From positions 2,728,001-2,792,000 of the forward strand of contig NZ_JAUCES010000005.1 in NCBI RefSeq assembly GCF_030348825.1: a stretch of DNA of 64,000 bases, read 5' to 3'. The notes under the pieces were generated by a model. The model did not search any database. It was not told where the DNA came from and saw nothing but the letters and a program-made list of their open reading frames with translations. The position numbers and the translations under genes are program-made. Positions 1 to 8,227 of the stretch are shown one piece after another. The stretch's first letter is position 1. Each line of letters starts with the position of its first letter. Source of the stretch: Fictibacillus sp. b24 (GTDB lineage: Bacteria; Bacillota; Bacilli; Bacillales; Fictibacillaceae).

Positions 1-35
1 ATATTTAGCCATCCTCGGACTACAGTTTAATAGTA

Positions 36-70
36 AAAAATAGCTTGGACGATATCTCCAAGCTATTTTT
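36..70 (-). terminator. Intrinsic terminator after methyltransferase
   Basis: Twelve-base stem (AAATAGCTTGGA paired with TCCAAGCTATTT) around a 7-base loop, with A/T runs on both sides. It lies just downstream of the minus-strand methyltransferase that ends at 80. Confidence 0.75.
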
Positions 71-79
71 GTTGTTCAG

Positions 80-865
80 CTATTCTATTCTCATTTTCAC
101 TGCTCTTGTCGCAATAAACGTTTTAATATATGAATCTAGCATCCTATGACCCCCAAAGTCATCTTCATACAAACCGGTAATAACAAATCCCACGTCTATC
201 TGGCCTTGGATCTGGTCTTCAAGTGTATGGCTGAACTCAATTGTTTCATTGGACTGTCTGTATGCTAGTATCTCCGCTTCGGTTAAATGAGAGATGCTTG
301 AAGACGGAACAGAGTGCCTCACTTCCAAATTCCCTTGCATCTCTTGCTCATCGTCAAAAATGAACAGAAGTGGATTTACAAAACCAGCGATCAGAACGCC
401 ACCCTCTTTTAAAACACGAGTCGCCTCTTTCCACAGTGGTTTGACGTCTTCAATAAATAAATTGGATACAGGGTGGATAATCATATCAAACTGTTCATCT
501 GCAAAACAAGACAAATCTGTCATATTGCCCTGGACAGTCGTAAACTTCAATCCATCGCGTTTTGCTACAAACTCATCTTGCTCTAACTGTTTAATCGATA
601 AATCCATAACGGTCACATCTGCTCCTGCTGCAGCAAGAACCGGCGCCTGCTGACCACCTCCAGAAGCTAAACATAGAATTTTCACACCTTCTAATTCGTT
701 AGGAAACCAATTTTTAGGAACACTCTTTTCGGTTGTGACTGAAATCTGCCAATCTCCTGATTTACTTTGTTGAATAACCTCTTCACTCACACACTTCGTA
801 TAAACAGCTCCGTTCTCCACTTTCTTATCCCACGCCTGGCTGTTTTGTTTAATAACATCCATCAT
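80..865 (-). CDS. Class I SAM-dependent methyltransferase
   Basis: A 261-residue soluble protein with a Rossmann-type SAM-binding core. Motif I (ILCLASGGGQQAP) starts near residue 63, an acidic residue follows at the end of the second strand (VTVMD, D88), and a post-motif segment FDMIIHP leads into RVLKEGG, as in class I methyltransferases. The substrate cannot be read from the sequence. GAGGGG sits 7 bases before the first of two tandem ATGs, supporting this start. It begins 23 bases after the stop of a second methyltransferase, so the two are probably one operon. Confidence 0.8.
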   Translation of the reverse strand: MMDVIKQNSQAWDKKVENGAVYTKCVSEEVIQQSKSGDWQISVTTEKSVPKNWFPNELEGVKILCLASGGGQQAPVLAAAGADVTVMDLSIKQLEQDEFVAKRDGLKFTTVQGNMTDLSCFADEQFDMIIHPVSNLFIEDVKPLWKEATRVLKEGGVLIAGFVNPLLFIFDDEQEMQGNLEVRHSVPSSSISHLTEAEILAYRQSNETIEFSHTLEDQIQGQIDVGFVITGLYEDDFGGHRMLDSYIKTFIATRAVKMRIE

Positions 866-888
866 ATTAATTCCCCTCTAATAACCTT

Positions 889-1635
889 TTATCGTTTTGT
901 GCTCTTAATAATTAATGTCGTTGGTACGGCTTCCGCTTTTTCGCAGGAATACCAGGAGTTTGTAAATTTTTCGCGATCACTTTCTGGCAAGACCACTTCT
1001 TCAACCACTCTTTCAATTGTAAAACCGATCTTAATCAGTGCGTTTATATATGTACTAACTTTAAACTGCTGCATGATAGCGGTCGACTGCCAAGCTTCAT
1101 GATCGTAAGGCCCTTCTTCATGGTAGGACTTTTCAAAAAGCAGATTCCCATCCACACGATTAATACGGCTGTACATCGGGTGTTCCCAACTAAAAACAAA
1201 GGTTCCCCCCGGTTTAAGATAAGTATGTATGTTGGTTAAGGTTTGCTCCAAGTTAGTTGTCCATCCTAATGCATAAATGGAATAAACAAGATCAAAATGA
1301 TTTTTAGGAATTCCAGGATTGTTCTCCATAGGTGATTCAAATAATTTTACTTCAGCAGCGGTATCTTTCAGTACATTTTGAGCTGCATTAATTTGTTGTG
1401 GGGTTAAATCTAAACCCCAAACCTCAGCCGCTCCCATTTCATCCATGTACTTAAGAGAGTGACCGCTCCCGCACCCAATATCTAAGACGTTTAATCCATG
1501 AAGATCTCCCAGCAAGTTTAATTCGTCTTCAAGCGGTGCAAAAGGTCCATACTCTGGTAAGGCAGTCCTACCAAAAAATCGCTCTGCTGCCACTTCCCAG
1601 CTTTTTTTGTTAATTGATATAGTCTCAAGATTCAT
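889..1635 (-). CDS. Class I SAM-dependent methyltransferase
   Basis: A 248-residue methyltransferase. Motif I is LDIGCGSGHS at residues 51-60, D76 (WGLDLT) is the likely ribose-binding acid, and FDLVYSIYALGW plus LKPGGTFVFSWEHP follow in order. The frame is open 50 codons further upstream, but that stretch is Lys/Arg/Ser-rich and unlike the family. A GGGGGTT ribosome binding site precedes the ATG at 1635, which is therefore preferred. First gene of a two-methyltransferase operon; substrate unknown. Confidence 0.8.
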   Translation of the reverse strand: MNLETISINKKSWEVAAERFFGRTALPEYGPFAPLEDELNLLGDLHGLNVLDIGCGSGHSLKYMDEMGAAEVWGLDLTPQQINAAQNVLKDTAAEVKLFESPMENNPGIPKNHFDLVYSIYALGWTTNLEQTLTNIHTYLKPGGTFVFSWEHPMYSRINRVDGNLLFEKSYHEEGPYDHEAWQSTAIMQQFKVSTYINALIKIGFTIERVVEEVVLPESDREKFTNSWYSCEKAEAVPTTLIIKSTKR

Positions 1636-1765
1636 TGTATAACCCCCATTTATATCTACAAATTGATTTCCATACATCTGTCGATTTCCCTGCAAAGAAA
1701 TTTTTGAGCGTGGGTGCTTGGCAGTGCGCGAGTCGAGATTTGTAGAAAAGCCTATATTTCTCTTT

Positions 1766-1826
1766 TTAGACTTAATTGAGACCACTTTAGACTTAATAGG
1801 AGTCGGTTACTTAATTGAGACTTAAT
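1766..1826. repeat. Four short direct repeats upstream of methyltransferase operon
   Basis: ACTTAAT occurs at 1770, 1790, 1809 and 1820. The longer copy ACTTAATTGAGAC is present twice, at 1770 and 1809. They lie in the roughly 270-base gap between comK and the methyltransferases, where a promoter or operator is expected. Regulator unknown. Confidence 0.4.
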
Positions 1827-1858
1827 CCACTCATCACACCTCTTAAATCACACATAAC

Positions 1859-1890
1859 AAAAACGCCTGATCCACTTCGCATCAGGCGCT
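1859..1890 (-). terminator. Intrinsic terminator of comK
   Basis: CGCCTGAT and ATCAGGCG pair around a 9-base loop, followed on the minus strand by GTTTTTGTT. It is 15 bases beyond the comK stop. Confidence 0.75.
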
Positions 1891-1904
1891 TAACATTTTT
1901 AACA

Positions 1905-2435
1905 CTATGTAAGGATCAGATCACGACTTCTTAGGCGTTCTCGTTCCTTTTCTGCTGTTCGATTCATTAAAACACTTCGGTAATGTGCGGCTCGATGGAG
2001 TTTGCCTCGTAAGGCTGCGCGGGTACTTTCGATGGGTAGATCTATACCGTTAGAAAAAATCACTCTAACATTTTTGTGGTCAATGGATTCAATGTCCTCG
2101 ATGTGGGGCTGTGATAGCCAGATGCAGGAATCTTTTCGTGGTGATTGCGTGGGAAAGAAAAAAATATCAAGTTTGGTGTCAATCATAATTGGAGCAAAAC
2201 ACATTCTTCCCATATTGATGCGTGCAGCCTCTTTCTTCCCATCATACGTACTGCCGTAATACGGACAAGTATCTTTAATGATTCGGAAAGGCTTTTTTTC
2301 AACGAGGATGATCGCATCTTTTTCATAAACTTCTGCACAAACGGCTCCCCACTGATTAATAAAAGGATAGATGGCCATGGTGTCACTTTTAATAAAATAC
2401 TCCTCAACCTTATCGTGCACAATTTTGTACTTCAT
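1905..2435 (-). CDS. comK: ComK-type competence transcription factor
   Basis: A 176-residue homologue of ComK, the master activator that binds AT-rich K-boxes upstream of DNA-uptake genes in Bacillus. The central signature of the family is recognisable: EKDAIILVEKKPFRII, then DTCPYYGSTYDGKK (residues about 55-67), then PIMIDTKLDIFFFPTQSP, and a conserved CIWLSQPH segment. The protein is slightly shorter than the about 192 residues of B. subtilis ComK, with a basic C-terminus. AGGAGGT precedes the ATG. Upstream lies a long inverted repeat at 2483-2513. Family assignment rests on remembered motifs, so whether it still drives competence is inference. Confidence 0.82.
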   Translation of the reverse strand: MKYKIVHDKVEEYFIKSDTMAIYPFINQWGAVCAEVYEKDAIILVEKKPFRIIKDTCPYYGSTYDGKKEAARINMGRMCFAPIMIDTKLDIFFFPTQSPRKDSCIWLSQPHIEDIESIDHKNVRVIFSNGIDLPIESTRAALRGKLHRAAHYRSVLMNRTAEKERERLRSRDLILT

Positions 2436-2482
2436 TCAAAACCTCCTAAAATCTTTTAATTCCCCAATAACCTTAATCCTCC

Positions 2483-2513
2483 ATAGTACAAATTTCCCTA
2501 GGATTTGTACTAT
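2483..2513. promoter_or_regulatory. 11-bp perfect inverted repeat upstream of comK
   Basis: ATAGTACAAAT and ATTTGTACTAT flank a 9-base spacer, 48-78 bases before the comK ATG. The minus strand just upstream has TAAAAT and TATAGT elements that could be a -10 region. The repeat is thus placed as an operator or 5'-leader hairpin. The binding protein is unknown. Confidence 0.5.
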
Positions 2514-2661
2514 ATAGTAATATTTTACCATTTAATAAAACACGTATCTACATATTTCATCAAAAATTATCAAAATATTTAGTTTATTTAGTGTGTATTC
2601 ATTTTACTCATTTGCTTTCCGTTAAATGTCCATGCTCGCTATTTAAATGTTGAATACTAAA

Positions 2662-2694
2662 TAAAAAAAGCCAGTGAATAATAATTATTCACTG
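2662..2694 (-). terminator. Terminator overlapping a stop codon
   Basis: CAGTGAATAAT pairs with its complement across a very short loop and is followed by a T-run on the minus strand. The stem includes the last codons and stop of the gene ending at 2685. Confidence 0.7.
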
Positions 2695-2999
2695 ACATGC
2701 ATCATTTCCGCATTATTTTCTGAATAGTAAGGTTCATTGATTTTGGTAAATAGATGGGCAAAGCATAAGCCGATCGCACTAAAAAGCAGCGTAACAATTA
2801 AAGTCGTTATGCCTGGATTTTCATTAACCGTTTGCCATAAAGGTGTATGTTGCCAGTTCGTTAAAGAATCCAGTTCACGACCCCTCATTTCATAAAGAAG
2901 AGCCCAGGTTTGATAAACTTTAGCTAAAATAAATCCGATAACCGCACCAGTGGTAAAGCCTAAAAAATAAGCGAGTTCCAGCTTTCTAAGATTCTCCAT
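2685..2999 (-). CDS. Small two-helix membrane protein
   Basis: 104 residues with two hydrophobic helices: about 9-30 (LAYFLGFTTGAVIGFILAKV) and about 63-86 (ITTLIVTLLFSAIGLCFAHLF), joined by a polar loop. No recognised domain. An AAGGGTGG ribosome binding site precedes the ATG, and a terminator folds over its stop. Function unknown. Confidence 0.6.
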   Translation of the reverse strand: MENLRKLELAYFLGFTTGAVIGFILAKVYQTWALLYEMRGRELDSLTNWQHTPLWQTVNENPGITTLIVTLLFSAIGLCFAHLFTKINEPYYSENNAEMMHVSE

Positions 3000-3065
3000 T
3001 GATTCAAACCACCCTTCTTTTCACCCCTATCCTTACAATACTTTTCTTTTAGATAAATCATTCCA

Positions 3066-3100
3066 TAAAAAAAGAGGCACTACCCTTAAATGGGGCTGCC
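3066..3100 (-). terminator. Terminator of yunG-like gene
   Basis: Imperfect stem GGCAGCCC...GGGTAGTGCC followed by CTCTTTTTTT on the minus strand, overlapping the last codons of the gene ending at 3086. Confidence 0.55.
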
Positions 3101-3451
3101 ATCTTTTATCATTAATGCTATTAGGTTTTGTTTTAGATGATTGTATTGTAAGGTATTCGTATCACAGAAGGCTTCTTCCCTGGTGGATGGAAGATTTTCA
3201 TAAAGAATGGGAGATTCAAACTGTGAGTGTGTAAAGTCATATCTACTTCCCTCAATTAAATTGTAGAAATGCCAACCATCCTTAAGTGGTGTTTTCACAA
3301 TATCTCCTTTTAGCAGATCTTGAACCACAAGCGCAGTTACCCCGCATTGTCCTCTTGCTGGATTCTCTTTCGTCCATTTGGAGCTTGTCTCGATGGACCA
3401 TGCTTTAAGCAAATGATTCTTTATCGTTTGAATCCTTTCATCTAGCAACAT
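3086..3451 (-). CDS. YunG-like protein
   Basis: 121 residues resembling Bacillus YunG, a family without an established function. The conserved core contains RGQCGVTALV (C36), GWHFYN (H61) and SRYDFT (D72). A Cys-His-Asp order after a QCG turn is typical of papain/transglutaminase-like folds, so an enzyme or amidotransferase-like fold is possible; this is inference. GGAGGAATAA precedes the ATG. It is a single-gene unit with its own terminator. Confidence 0.55.
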   Translation of the reverse strand: MLLDERIQTIKNHLLKAWSIETSSKWTKENPARGQCGVTALVVQDLLKGDIVKTPLKDGWHFYNLIEGSRYDFTHSQFESPILYENLPSTREEAFCDTNTLQYNHLKQNLIALMIKDGSPI

Positions 3452-3500
3452 TTATTCCTCCAAACGAAAAATGCTCTTTCCTAAAAGATTGAAGCGAAAA

Positions 3501-3816
3501 TCAACACTTCCATGAGCAATAAGGGTTAAGTAACAAGCCTATTGAACCGTTATGTTTCAACTTTTGTCTCAGTTCCAGAGGTATCCTTAAAGCATCTCTT
3601 TTACTGATTTTTTGAGTAAATTCCCTTGTGATATCTTTATCAATGATAACCACTTCATCTTCACAATCATCTTCACAATCAATGCCTACGATTGATCCAT
3701 TGCTATTCGCGAACTCTTCTCTCCAGCGAATCGGGAATCTTTATTTTACTATAATGCGATGCAGGATTGAAGTCTTTAAAGATGTAATTTTTTAATTGTT
3801 TGTTAATAACATCCAT
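3501..3816 (-). pseudogene. Frameshifted small gene of unknown function
   Basis: The 489-base gap upstream of the DedA gene holds a broken reading frame. From an ATG at 3816 the frame reads MDVINKQLKNYIFKDFNPA and onward until TAG near 3707. Shifting one base in the A-rich stretch near 3741-3746 restores an open frame to a TGA at 3501, encoding KRDALRIPLELRQKLK near its end and an acidic CEDDCEDEVVIID segment. Removing one A would give a protein of about 105 residues. No family recognised; sequencing error is possible. Confidence 0.4.
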
Positions 3817-3940
3817 GGATGCTCTTTTAAGCTTCAATACGCCTCAAGTCTTATTCAAATTACATCTGGAGAAACTGTCTGCCTCTTCATTTAATGTTTA
3901 AACTAATCACATAAAGACATTATGAACGGAGATATACGTT

Positions 3941-4801
3941 ATGACAGACACTTTTAGCAGAAAACAACTCACACTCGAACTATTACTTCACATCACACTA
4001 ACGTCATTAACTCTTGTAACATTGTTTAAGTTGCTGCCGACCATTCAGCCAACCTTTAAATTAATCGGCATCGGACTTGCGATCGTCATCGTAACTCTTG
4101 ACTTGCTCTTTTTATGTAAACGCAATCTGAATTCTTTAAAAATCACTCGCTTGATCGCACTCTATTTCTTTGCTGTCAGCATGATCGTGTTTACGATCTT
4201 TTACGCGACAAAACTGTTGGTGTTAACCGACATGTACGGATTTGAAAACTTATTAAGAATTCATGAGTCTACTGCAAGATTCATCTATTTGGCCATTTGT
4301 TTCGCGCAGCCTATCATCCTGCCTCTGCCTGAAGTGGTAACAGTTGCGGCGGCCAGTGCTGTCTTTGGACCGTTCACAGCGATTTCCTTAGGATTTCTTG
4401 GTACACTTGCTGGAATCATAACGATGTTTTTCATCGCAAGGTTTGGCGGGCGGCGAATTATTTCAAGGTTTGTAAAAGATGAACATCTCGCTAAATACCA
4501 ATGTTATGTACAAAAAAATGAAGTCCTCTTTTTAGCGATTATGTTCATTATTCCGATTTTACCGGACGAAATCATCTGTATTGGAGCTGGACTTGGAGGA
4601 GTTACGTTTCGGCGGTTCCTTATAATTGCAGCACTATCGAAGCTTTTTACCTCAACGATCTTTGCTTACTCTGTTGAACTGGCGAAGATTTTCTCTATAT
4701 CAACAACTGAACTGATGGTGTATGCTTCCATTATTGCGGGGGCTGCATTTATCATAACAACGTTAATGAAGAAGAGTGTGAGGCAGAAGGAGGAAGAATA
4801 A
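3941..4801 (+). CDS. TVP38/TMEM64 (DedA/VTT-like) membrane protein
   Basis: 286 residues with about six to seven hydrophobic helices. Three N-terminal helices (residues about 12-95) precede a VTT/SNARE-associated region at about 120-240, marked by LPEVVTVAAASAVFGP, a Gly-rich helix GFLGTLAGIITMFFIARFGG and the re-entrant-type segment IMFIIPILPDEIICIGAGL. Proteins of this family act in the cytoplasmic membrane and some flip phospholipids; the role here is not visible. GGAG precedes the ATG. Confidence 0.75.
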   Translation: MTDTFSRKQLTLELLLHITLTSLTLVTLFKLLPTIQPTFKLIGIGLAIVIVTLDLLFLCKRNLNSLKITRLIALYFFAVSMIVFTIFYATKLLVLTDMYGFENLLRIHESTARFIYLAICFAQPIILPLPEVVTVAAASAVFGPFTAISLGFLGTLAGIITMFFIARFGGRRIISRFVKDEHLAKYQCYVQKNEVLFLAIMFIIPILPDEIICIGAGLGGVTFRRFLIIAALSKLFTSTIFAYSVELAKIFSISTTELMVYASIIAGAAFIITTLMKKSVRQKEEE

Positions 4802-4808
4802 TAAGAAA

Positions 4809-4855
4809 AGCTGCTCCAAAAGAACAATAACAATTTGTTCACTATGAAAGCAGCT
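4809..4855. terminator. Bidirectional hairpin between convergent genes
   Basis: AGCTGCT and AGCAGCT form the base, with GAACAA/TTGTTC inside. It lies between the convergent genes ending at 4801 (+) and 4886 (-). Confidence 0.5.
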
Positions 4856-4885
4856 CCGTTTTCATTCAAGTTTTGTGCTATTTGT

Positions 4886-5386
4886 TTATAATCCCAGTTT
4901 TCGATCTAGTTCATACTTCTGACGCAGATGATGACGAAAATGCATCCCTACAAGAGCAAACCACTCCTGTGCATTTAGCCATCCAAAGCCCCCATGCTTA
5001 TCTTTGTAATTAGGGTGTATATCATCTACTTTTAATTTTAATAGTTCCATTCTTTTCATTAGTTGGTTGAGCTCGAGCATAATGTCATCTTTATCTTTTG
5101 TATTGTCAGGTGGGGTATCAAGATCCGCCGGTAATTTGATTTTAATTGGCGGGAAACAACCAATATTAAATAAATATTCTCCAAACTCCGTCTTACCCTG
5201 CTGTTGTTCTCCAACAGCTCTTGCACAAGCTTCAACGCTATCCAGATACTCATGAGCTACGACAATTAAATGGTCGTACATTTGTCCGATAGACCAGACC
5301 CCTTGCTCAGGTATATGTCTGAGTTGCGCGAGTGAATACTTTTGTAAAAAGCTTTTGTATGTGTCTATCAACTTTAGATCACTCAT
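4886..5386 (-). CDS. DinB-like family protein
   Basis: A 166-residue DinB/YfiT-type four-helix protein. Candidate metal-ligand histidines are in the first helix segment (GQMYDHLIVV) and in the last helix (GMHFRHHLRQK). The family includes metal-dependent thiol transferases such as bacillithiol S-transferases, and damage-inducible proteins. The chosen ATG at 5386 lies one base past the stop of the upstream YCII gene (TAATATG), implying translational coupling; an in-frame ATG 12 bases upstream would overlap that gene. Confidence 0.7.
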   Translation of the reverse strand: MSDLKLIDTYKSFLQKYSLAQLRHIPEQGVWSIGQMYDHLIVVAHEYLDSVEACARAVGEQQQGKTEFGEYLFNIGCFPPIKIKLPADLDTPPDNTKDKDDIMLELNQLMKRMELLKLKVDDIHPNYKDKHGGFGWLNAQEWFALVGMHFRHHLRQKYELDRKLGL

Positions 5387-5387
5387 A

Positions 5388-5762
5388 TTACTTATCATTC
5401 TTAAAGTAATGAACAGGACGGATTTCGATGCGCCAGCCAAACTCTTCCCCTCTGCTGATTTGTGTTGTCGGATGAAGAGAAGCTAGCCGGATCGCCTCGT
5501 CCATGTTTTCTGCTTCAAAAATGAATATGCTGCCGATTTTCTCTTCTGCTTCTGTAAAAGGACCATCGGTTACGATAACCTCACCGTCCGCACGGCGTAA
5601 GCTTTTCGTCTCTGACTCCAGACCTGCATCAAGCAGCACCTTACCGCTTTCATAAAAATTTTCAACGACGGGTTGGCACTCACTCATAACGGCCTCAATC
5701 TCTGCCCTTGGGCGTGCATCCATTTTTTCAGGGCTGAAATACCCCATACACAAAAATATCAT
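5388..5762 (-). CDS. YCII/DGPF-domain protein
   Basis: 124 residues of the YCII-related (DGPF) family. The diagnostic motif is VTDGPFTEAEE, followed by IFIFEAENMDEAIRLASLHP, typical of the ferredoxin-like YCII fold. The biochemical role is generally unknown. GGAGAGAGG precedes the ATG at 5762; an in-frame ATG eight codons upstream lacks a site. Coupled to the DinB-like gene downstream. Confidence 0.72.
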   Translation of the reverse strand: MIFLCMGYFSPEKMDARPRAEIEAVMSECQPVVENFYESGKVLLDAGLESETKSLRRADGEVIVTDGPFTEAEEKIGSIFIFEAENMDEAIRLASLHPTTQISRGEEFGWRIEIRPVHYFKNDK

Positions 5763-5912
5763 TATCCTCTCTCCTAGATCACTCAAATTTTTTGGATCTA
5801 TTCATACAACGATTAACAAAACTTTCGTGCCTTTCTTCAATGGATTTCCCCTTCTTTTTGTTTAAAAAACCTCGTTACCTTTTGAACAGTCACATCTTTT
5901 TGTGAAGCGTTA

Positions 5913-6731
5913 TCATAAGGGCCTTTCCTCATTCATGATGGAAGTAACAATGTGCAAAGAATCCCATTCTCCACTTGACAACTTGATAATGGGAAATTTT
6001 TTAGGGAATAGCTTCTGACGGATCGCTTCTGGTGTATCCCCTTGTTTTTGTAAAGTTAACACTTCATGTTGAATACTTACTAAATAGTCTCTTTTTCGTT
6101 CTAGAGCTGCTCGTCCATCGCTTAATAAACCCGCATGACTGCAAAAAACATCCTGAAAATCGTATGTTAATACCCGTTCTAATGACCGAATAATGTCAGG
6201 TATGCTTTCTTCTTCTAAAGCAACTTTTGTTCGTTCACTGACAAACAAATCACCCGTGAACAGTTGGCCTGTTTGATGATTTAGGAAAGCATTGTGATCG
6301 TGAGCATGCCCTGGGGTAGGGATCACTTCCCACGTTGCATTTCTCGATTGAAACGTTGCAGGCATTGCTTCCGCATGAAACGGCTTCCTTTTTCCCCAAA
6401 AGAACTTCCTGTACAACGGATAATCTGCTCGCTGTGAGCAATAGTCGATTGTCTTTTCATCTAAGAAAAGCGGCACTTTCTTCGTTCTTTCTATATAAGC
6501 GGCACAACCTGTATGGTCTTCGTGAAAGTGAGTCATCATGACTTGATCGAAATCCGCTGTATCAATAAAGGGTTCAAAATAGTTATGTAAGGATTGAGCT
6601 CCTGTATCAATTAATACGCCATCTACTAAATAACTATAAACGTTTAACGCAACCCCTTGAAACATTAACTCTCCATTTACATAAGCAACCCCGTTCTTTT
6701 CACCCGAATGGGATTTCTTTTTTACAAACAT
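5913..6731 (-). CDS. Metallo-beta-lactamase-fold hydrolase
   Basis: 272 residues with the metal-binding HxHxDH motif (THFHEDHTG, residues about 68-73), a third-ligand region TPGHAHDHNAF, the bridging aspartate in FTGDLFV, and a final His in CSHAG. This is the glyoxalase-II-like arrangement; substrate unknown. GGAGG at 6738-6742 sits 6 bases before the ATG at 6731, favouring this start over ATGs 5 and 23 codons upstream. Confidence 0.75.
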   Translation of the reverse strand: MFVKKKSHSGEKNGVAYVNGELMFQGVALNVYSYLVDGVLIDTGAQSLHNYFEPFIDTADFDQVMMTHFHEDHTGCAAYIERTKKVPLFLDEKTIDYCSQRADYPLYRKFFWGKRKPFHAEAMPATFQSRNATWEVIPTPGHAHDHNAFLNHQTGQLFTGDLFVSERTKVALEEESIPDIIRSLERVLTYDFQDVFCSHAGLLSDGRAALERKRDYLVSIQHEVLTLQKQGDTPEAIRQKLFPKKFPIIKLSSGEWDSLHIVTSIMNEERPL

Positions 6732-6821
6732 CGCTTGCCTCCCCATATCTTCTGACCCAAAGTTCTTATAGTTAATAGATGGCCAGTTCTTGATAATCAC
6801 TGCATCTTAAGTTCAATAAAA

Positions 6822-6850
6822 AAACCACTTCTCCTTCTCTGAGAAATGGA
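6822..6850. repeat. ACTTCTCCTT hairpin repeat, copy 1
   Basis: CCACTTCTCCTTCTCTGAGAAATGG is one copy of a dispersed intergenic hairpin also seen near 28443, 29430 and 60414. It lies at the left side of the palindromic element at 6875-7084. Confidence 0.4.
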
Positions 6851-6874
6851 ATATAGAATGAATTCGTTATAAAA

Positions 6875-7084
6875 GGCTGTTTTCGTAAACTTTGTTGCTC
6901 TTGAAAGTGGTTGATTTCCGTTTCAGATGCTCGCTTTCCGCGGGGCAGGCGGTGAGCCACATTCGTACGTTTCACTCTTAAGTGTCTCACCAGCCCGCCT
7001 GTCCCGCAGGAGTCTCACATCCTACACTCCAATCAACTATCTTAGAAGACAATATGTGAAAGCAACAATCTTTTAGAAAAGAGC
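6875..7084. repeat. MITE-like palindromic element with 28-bp terminal inverted repeats
   Basis: The ends are 28-base imperfect inverted repeats: GGCTGTTTTCGTAAACTTTG at 6875, and the complement of CGCTCTTTTCTAAAAGATTG at 7057-7084. Both continue TTGCT. Inside, GTTGATT (6910) pairs with AATCAAC (7031), and a GC-rich arm with CCGCGGGGCAGGCGGTGAG pairs with CTCACCAGCCCGCCTGTCCCG. There is no coding capacity. Similar palindromic elements are common in Bacillus intergenic DNA. The same 28-base ends bracket the GNAT gene at 33.4-34.1 kb. Confidence 0.65.
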
Positions 7085-7231
7085 GTTATAAAAAAAACCA
7101 AAAAATATATGCTATTCTTCCTATAAAAAAAACCTCAAATCTGACTGACGATAAAAAATAAAAATTTATTGTAATTCAATAAATAATTATTTATAATCAA
7201 ATAAAATAATGAAAATAGCGAGGTGCTTTTT

Positions 7232-7723
7232 ATGAAAAATGGTTCAACATTCTTCTTGAAGATATCTGTTTTTCTTTTAGGAATTCCCGTTCTGGGTTTG
7301 TGTTTATTTTTGTTACCCCAACTAGCTATTAAAGCAACGGAAGAAGCACAAAAGGGATCAGAGTTGGCATATGTAGTTTTCGGCATCTTATTTGTTGTCT
7401 ATGCGTCGACAATTCCTTTTTACTTCGCTCTCTATCAGGCTTTTAAGCTTTTACAGTATATTGACAAGAATAAGGCGTTCTCTGACTTATCCGTTAGAGC
7501 TTTAAAGAAAATAAAAAACTGTGCGCTCACAATCAGCGGTCTTTATGTTGTTGCCTTACCATTGGTTTTTATCGTTGCAGAGTGGGATGATGCACCAGGT
7601 CTCGTATTAGTTGGTATGGCCTTTATTGGGGCATCCATTGTTATAGCAGTATTCGCTGCCGTTCTCCAAAGGCTTTTAAAAGAAGCAATTGATCTAAAAT
7701 CTGAAAATGATCTAACGGTCTGA
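7232..7723 (+). CDS. DUF2975 membrane protein
   Basis: 163 residues with four hydrophobic segments at about 7-28, 44-66, 97-117 and 122-146. The pattern, with a cytoplasmic ALYQAFKLLQYIDKNKAFSD segment after the second helix, matches DUF2975, which is usually encoded immediately before a small XRE-type repressor. That arrangement is seen here. GCGAGGTG is 6 bases before the ATG at 7232. The membrane protein may sense a signal and control its partner repressor; this is inference. Confidence 0.78.
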   Translation: MKNGSTFFLKISVFLLGIPVLGLCLFLLPQLAIKATEEAQKGSELAYVVFGILFVVYASTIPFYFALYQAFKLLQYIDKNKAFSDLSVRALKKIKNCALTISGLYVVALPLVFIVAEWDDAPGLVLVGMAFIGASIVIAVFAAVLQRLLKEAIDLKSENDLTV

Positions 7724-7733
7724 GGTGACGGAT

Positions 7734-7955
7734 ATGGCTATTATTATTAACATTGATGTGATGTTGGCTAAAAGAAAAATGAGTGTAACAGAACTCTCAG
7801 AAAGGGTCGGAATAACAATGGCTAACCTTTCTATATTGAAAAACGGAAAGGCAAAAGCCATTCGACTTACCACTTTAGACGCCATTTGTAAGGCTCTAGA
7901 CTGTCAACCAGGAGATCTTTTGGAGTATAAACCTGACGAAGAAGACGTACTTTAG
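7734..7955 (+). CDS. XRE-family helix-turn-helix regulator (YozG-like)
   Basis: A 73-residue single-domain Cro/C1-type HTH protein. MLAKRKMSVTELSERVGIT is helices 1-2, MANLSILKNGKAKAIRLTTL is the recognition region, and DAICKALDCQPGDLLEY is the typical C-terminal half. GAGGTG at 7722-7727 serves the ATG at 7734; an in-frame GTG at 7725 lies inside that site. It follows the DUF2975 gene by 10 bases, forming the common DUF2975/XRE pair. Confidence 0.82.
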   Translation: MAIIINIDVMLAKRKMSVTELSERVGITMANLSILKNGKAKAIRLTTLDAICKALDCQPGDLLEYKPDEEDVL

Positions 7956-7970
7956 TGAAACACATATTGT

Positions 7971-8020
7971 AACCCTAATAATGGATACTTATAAAAAGTC
8001 TCTTATTCGGGTTATTTTTT
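7971..8020 (+). terminator. Terminator of DUF2975/XRE operon
   Basis: AACCCTAATAA pairs with TTATTCGGGTT, followed by ATTTTTT. Confidence 0.6.
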
Positions 8021-8227
8021 AAGTACAAAAAAGCACTTTTCCATCGTGAAGAGTGCTGATTTTTGTTCCTTCTCTTGGTTATTCAAACTTCAATATAATG
8101 CTAATTGATAATCAAAGTTTGACAAAAGTTTTTAGGGATTTTAAATCCTTTCATCTGGTTATTTCTCCTATAGGTTGGGGATTATAAGTTGGTAATCACC
8201 CTTGAATGTTACAGGAGGAAGGCATTT

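Noticed and set aside
2440..2680. ComK-binding K-boxes upstream of comK
   Set aside because: The A/T tracts are not arranged as two AAAA-N5-TTTT boxes at the required spacing; only the inverted repeat at 2483 is clear.
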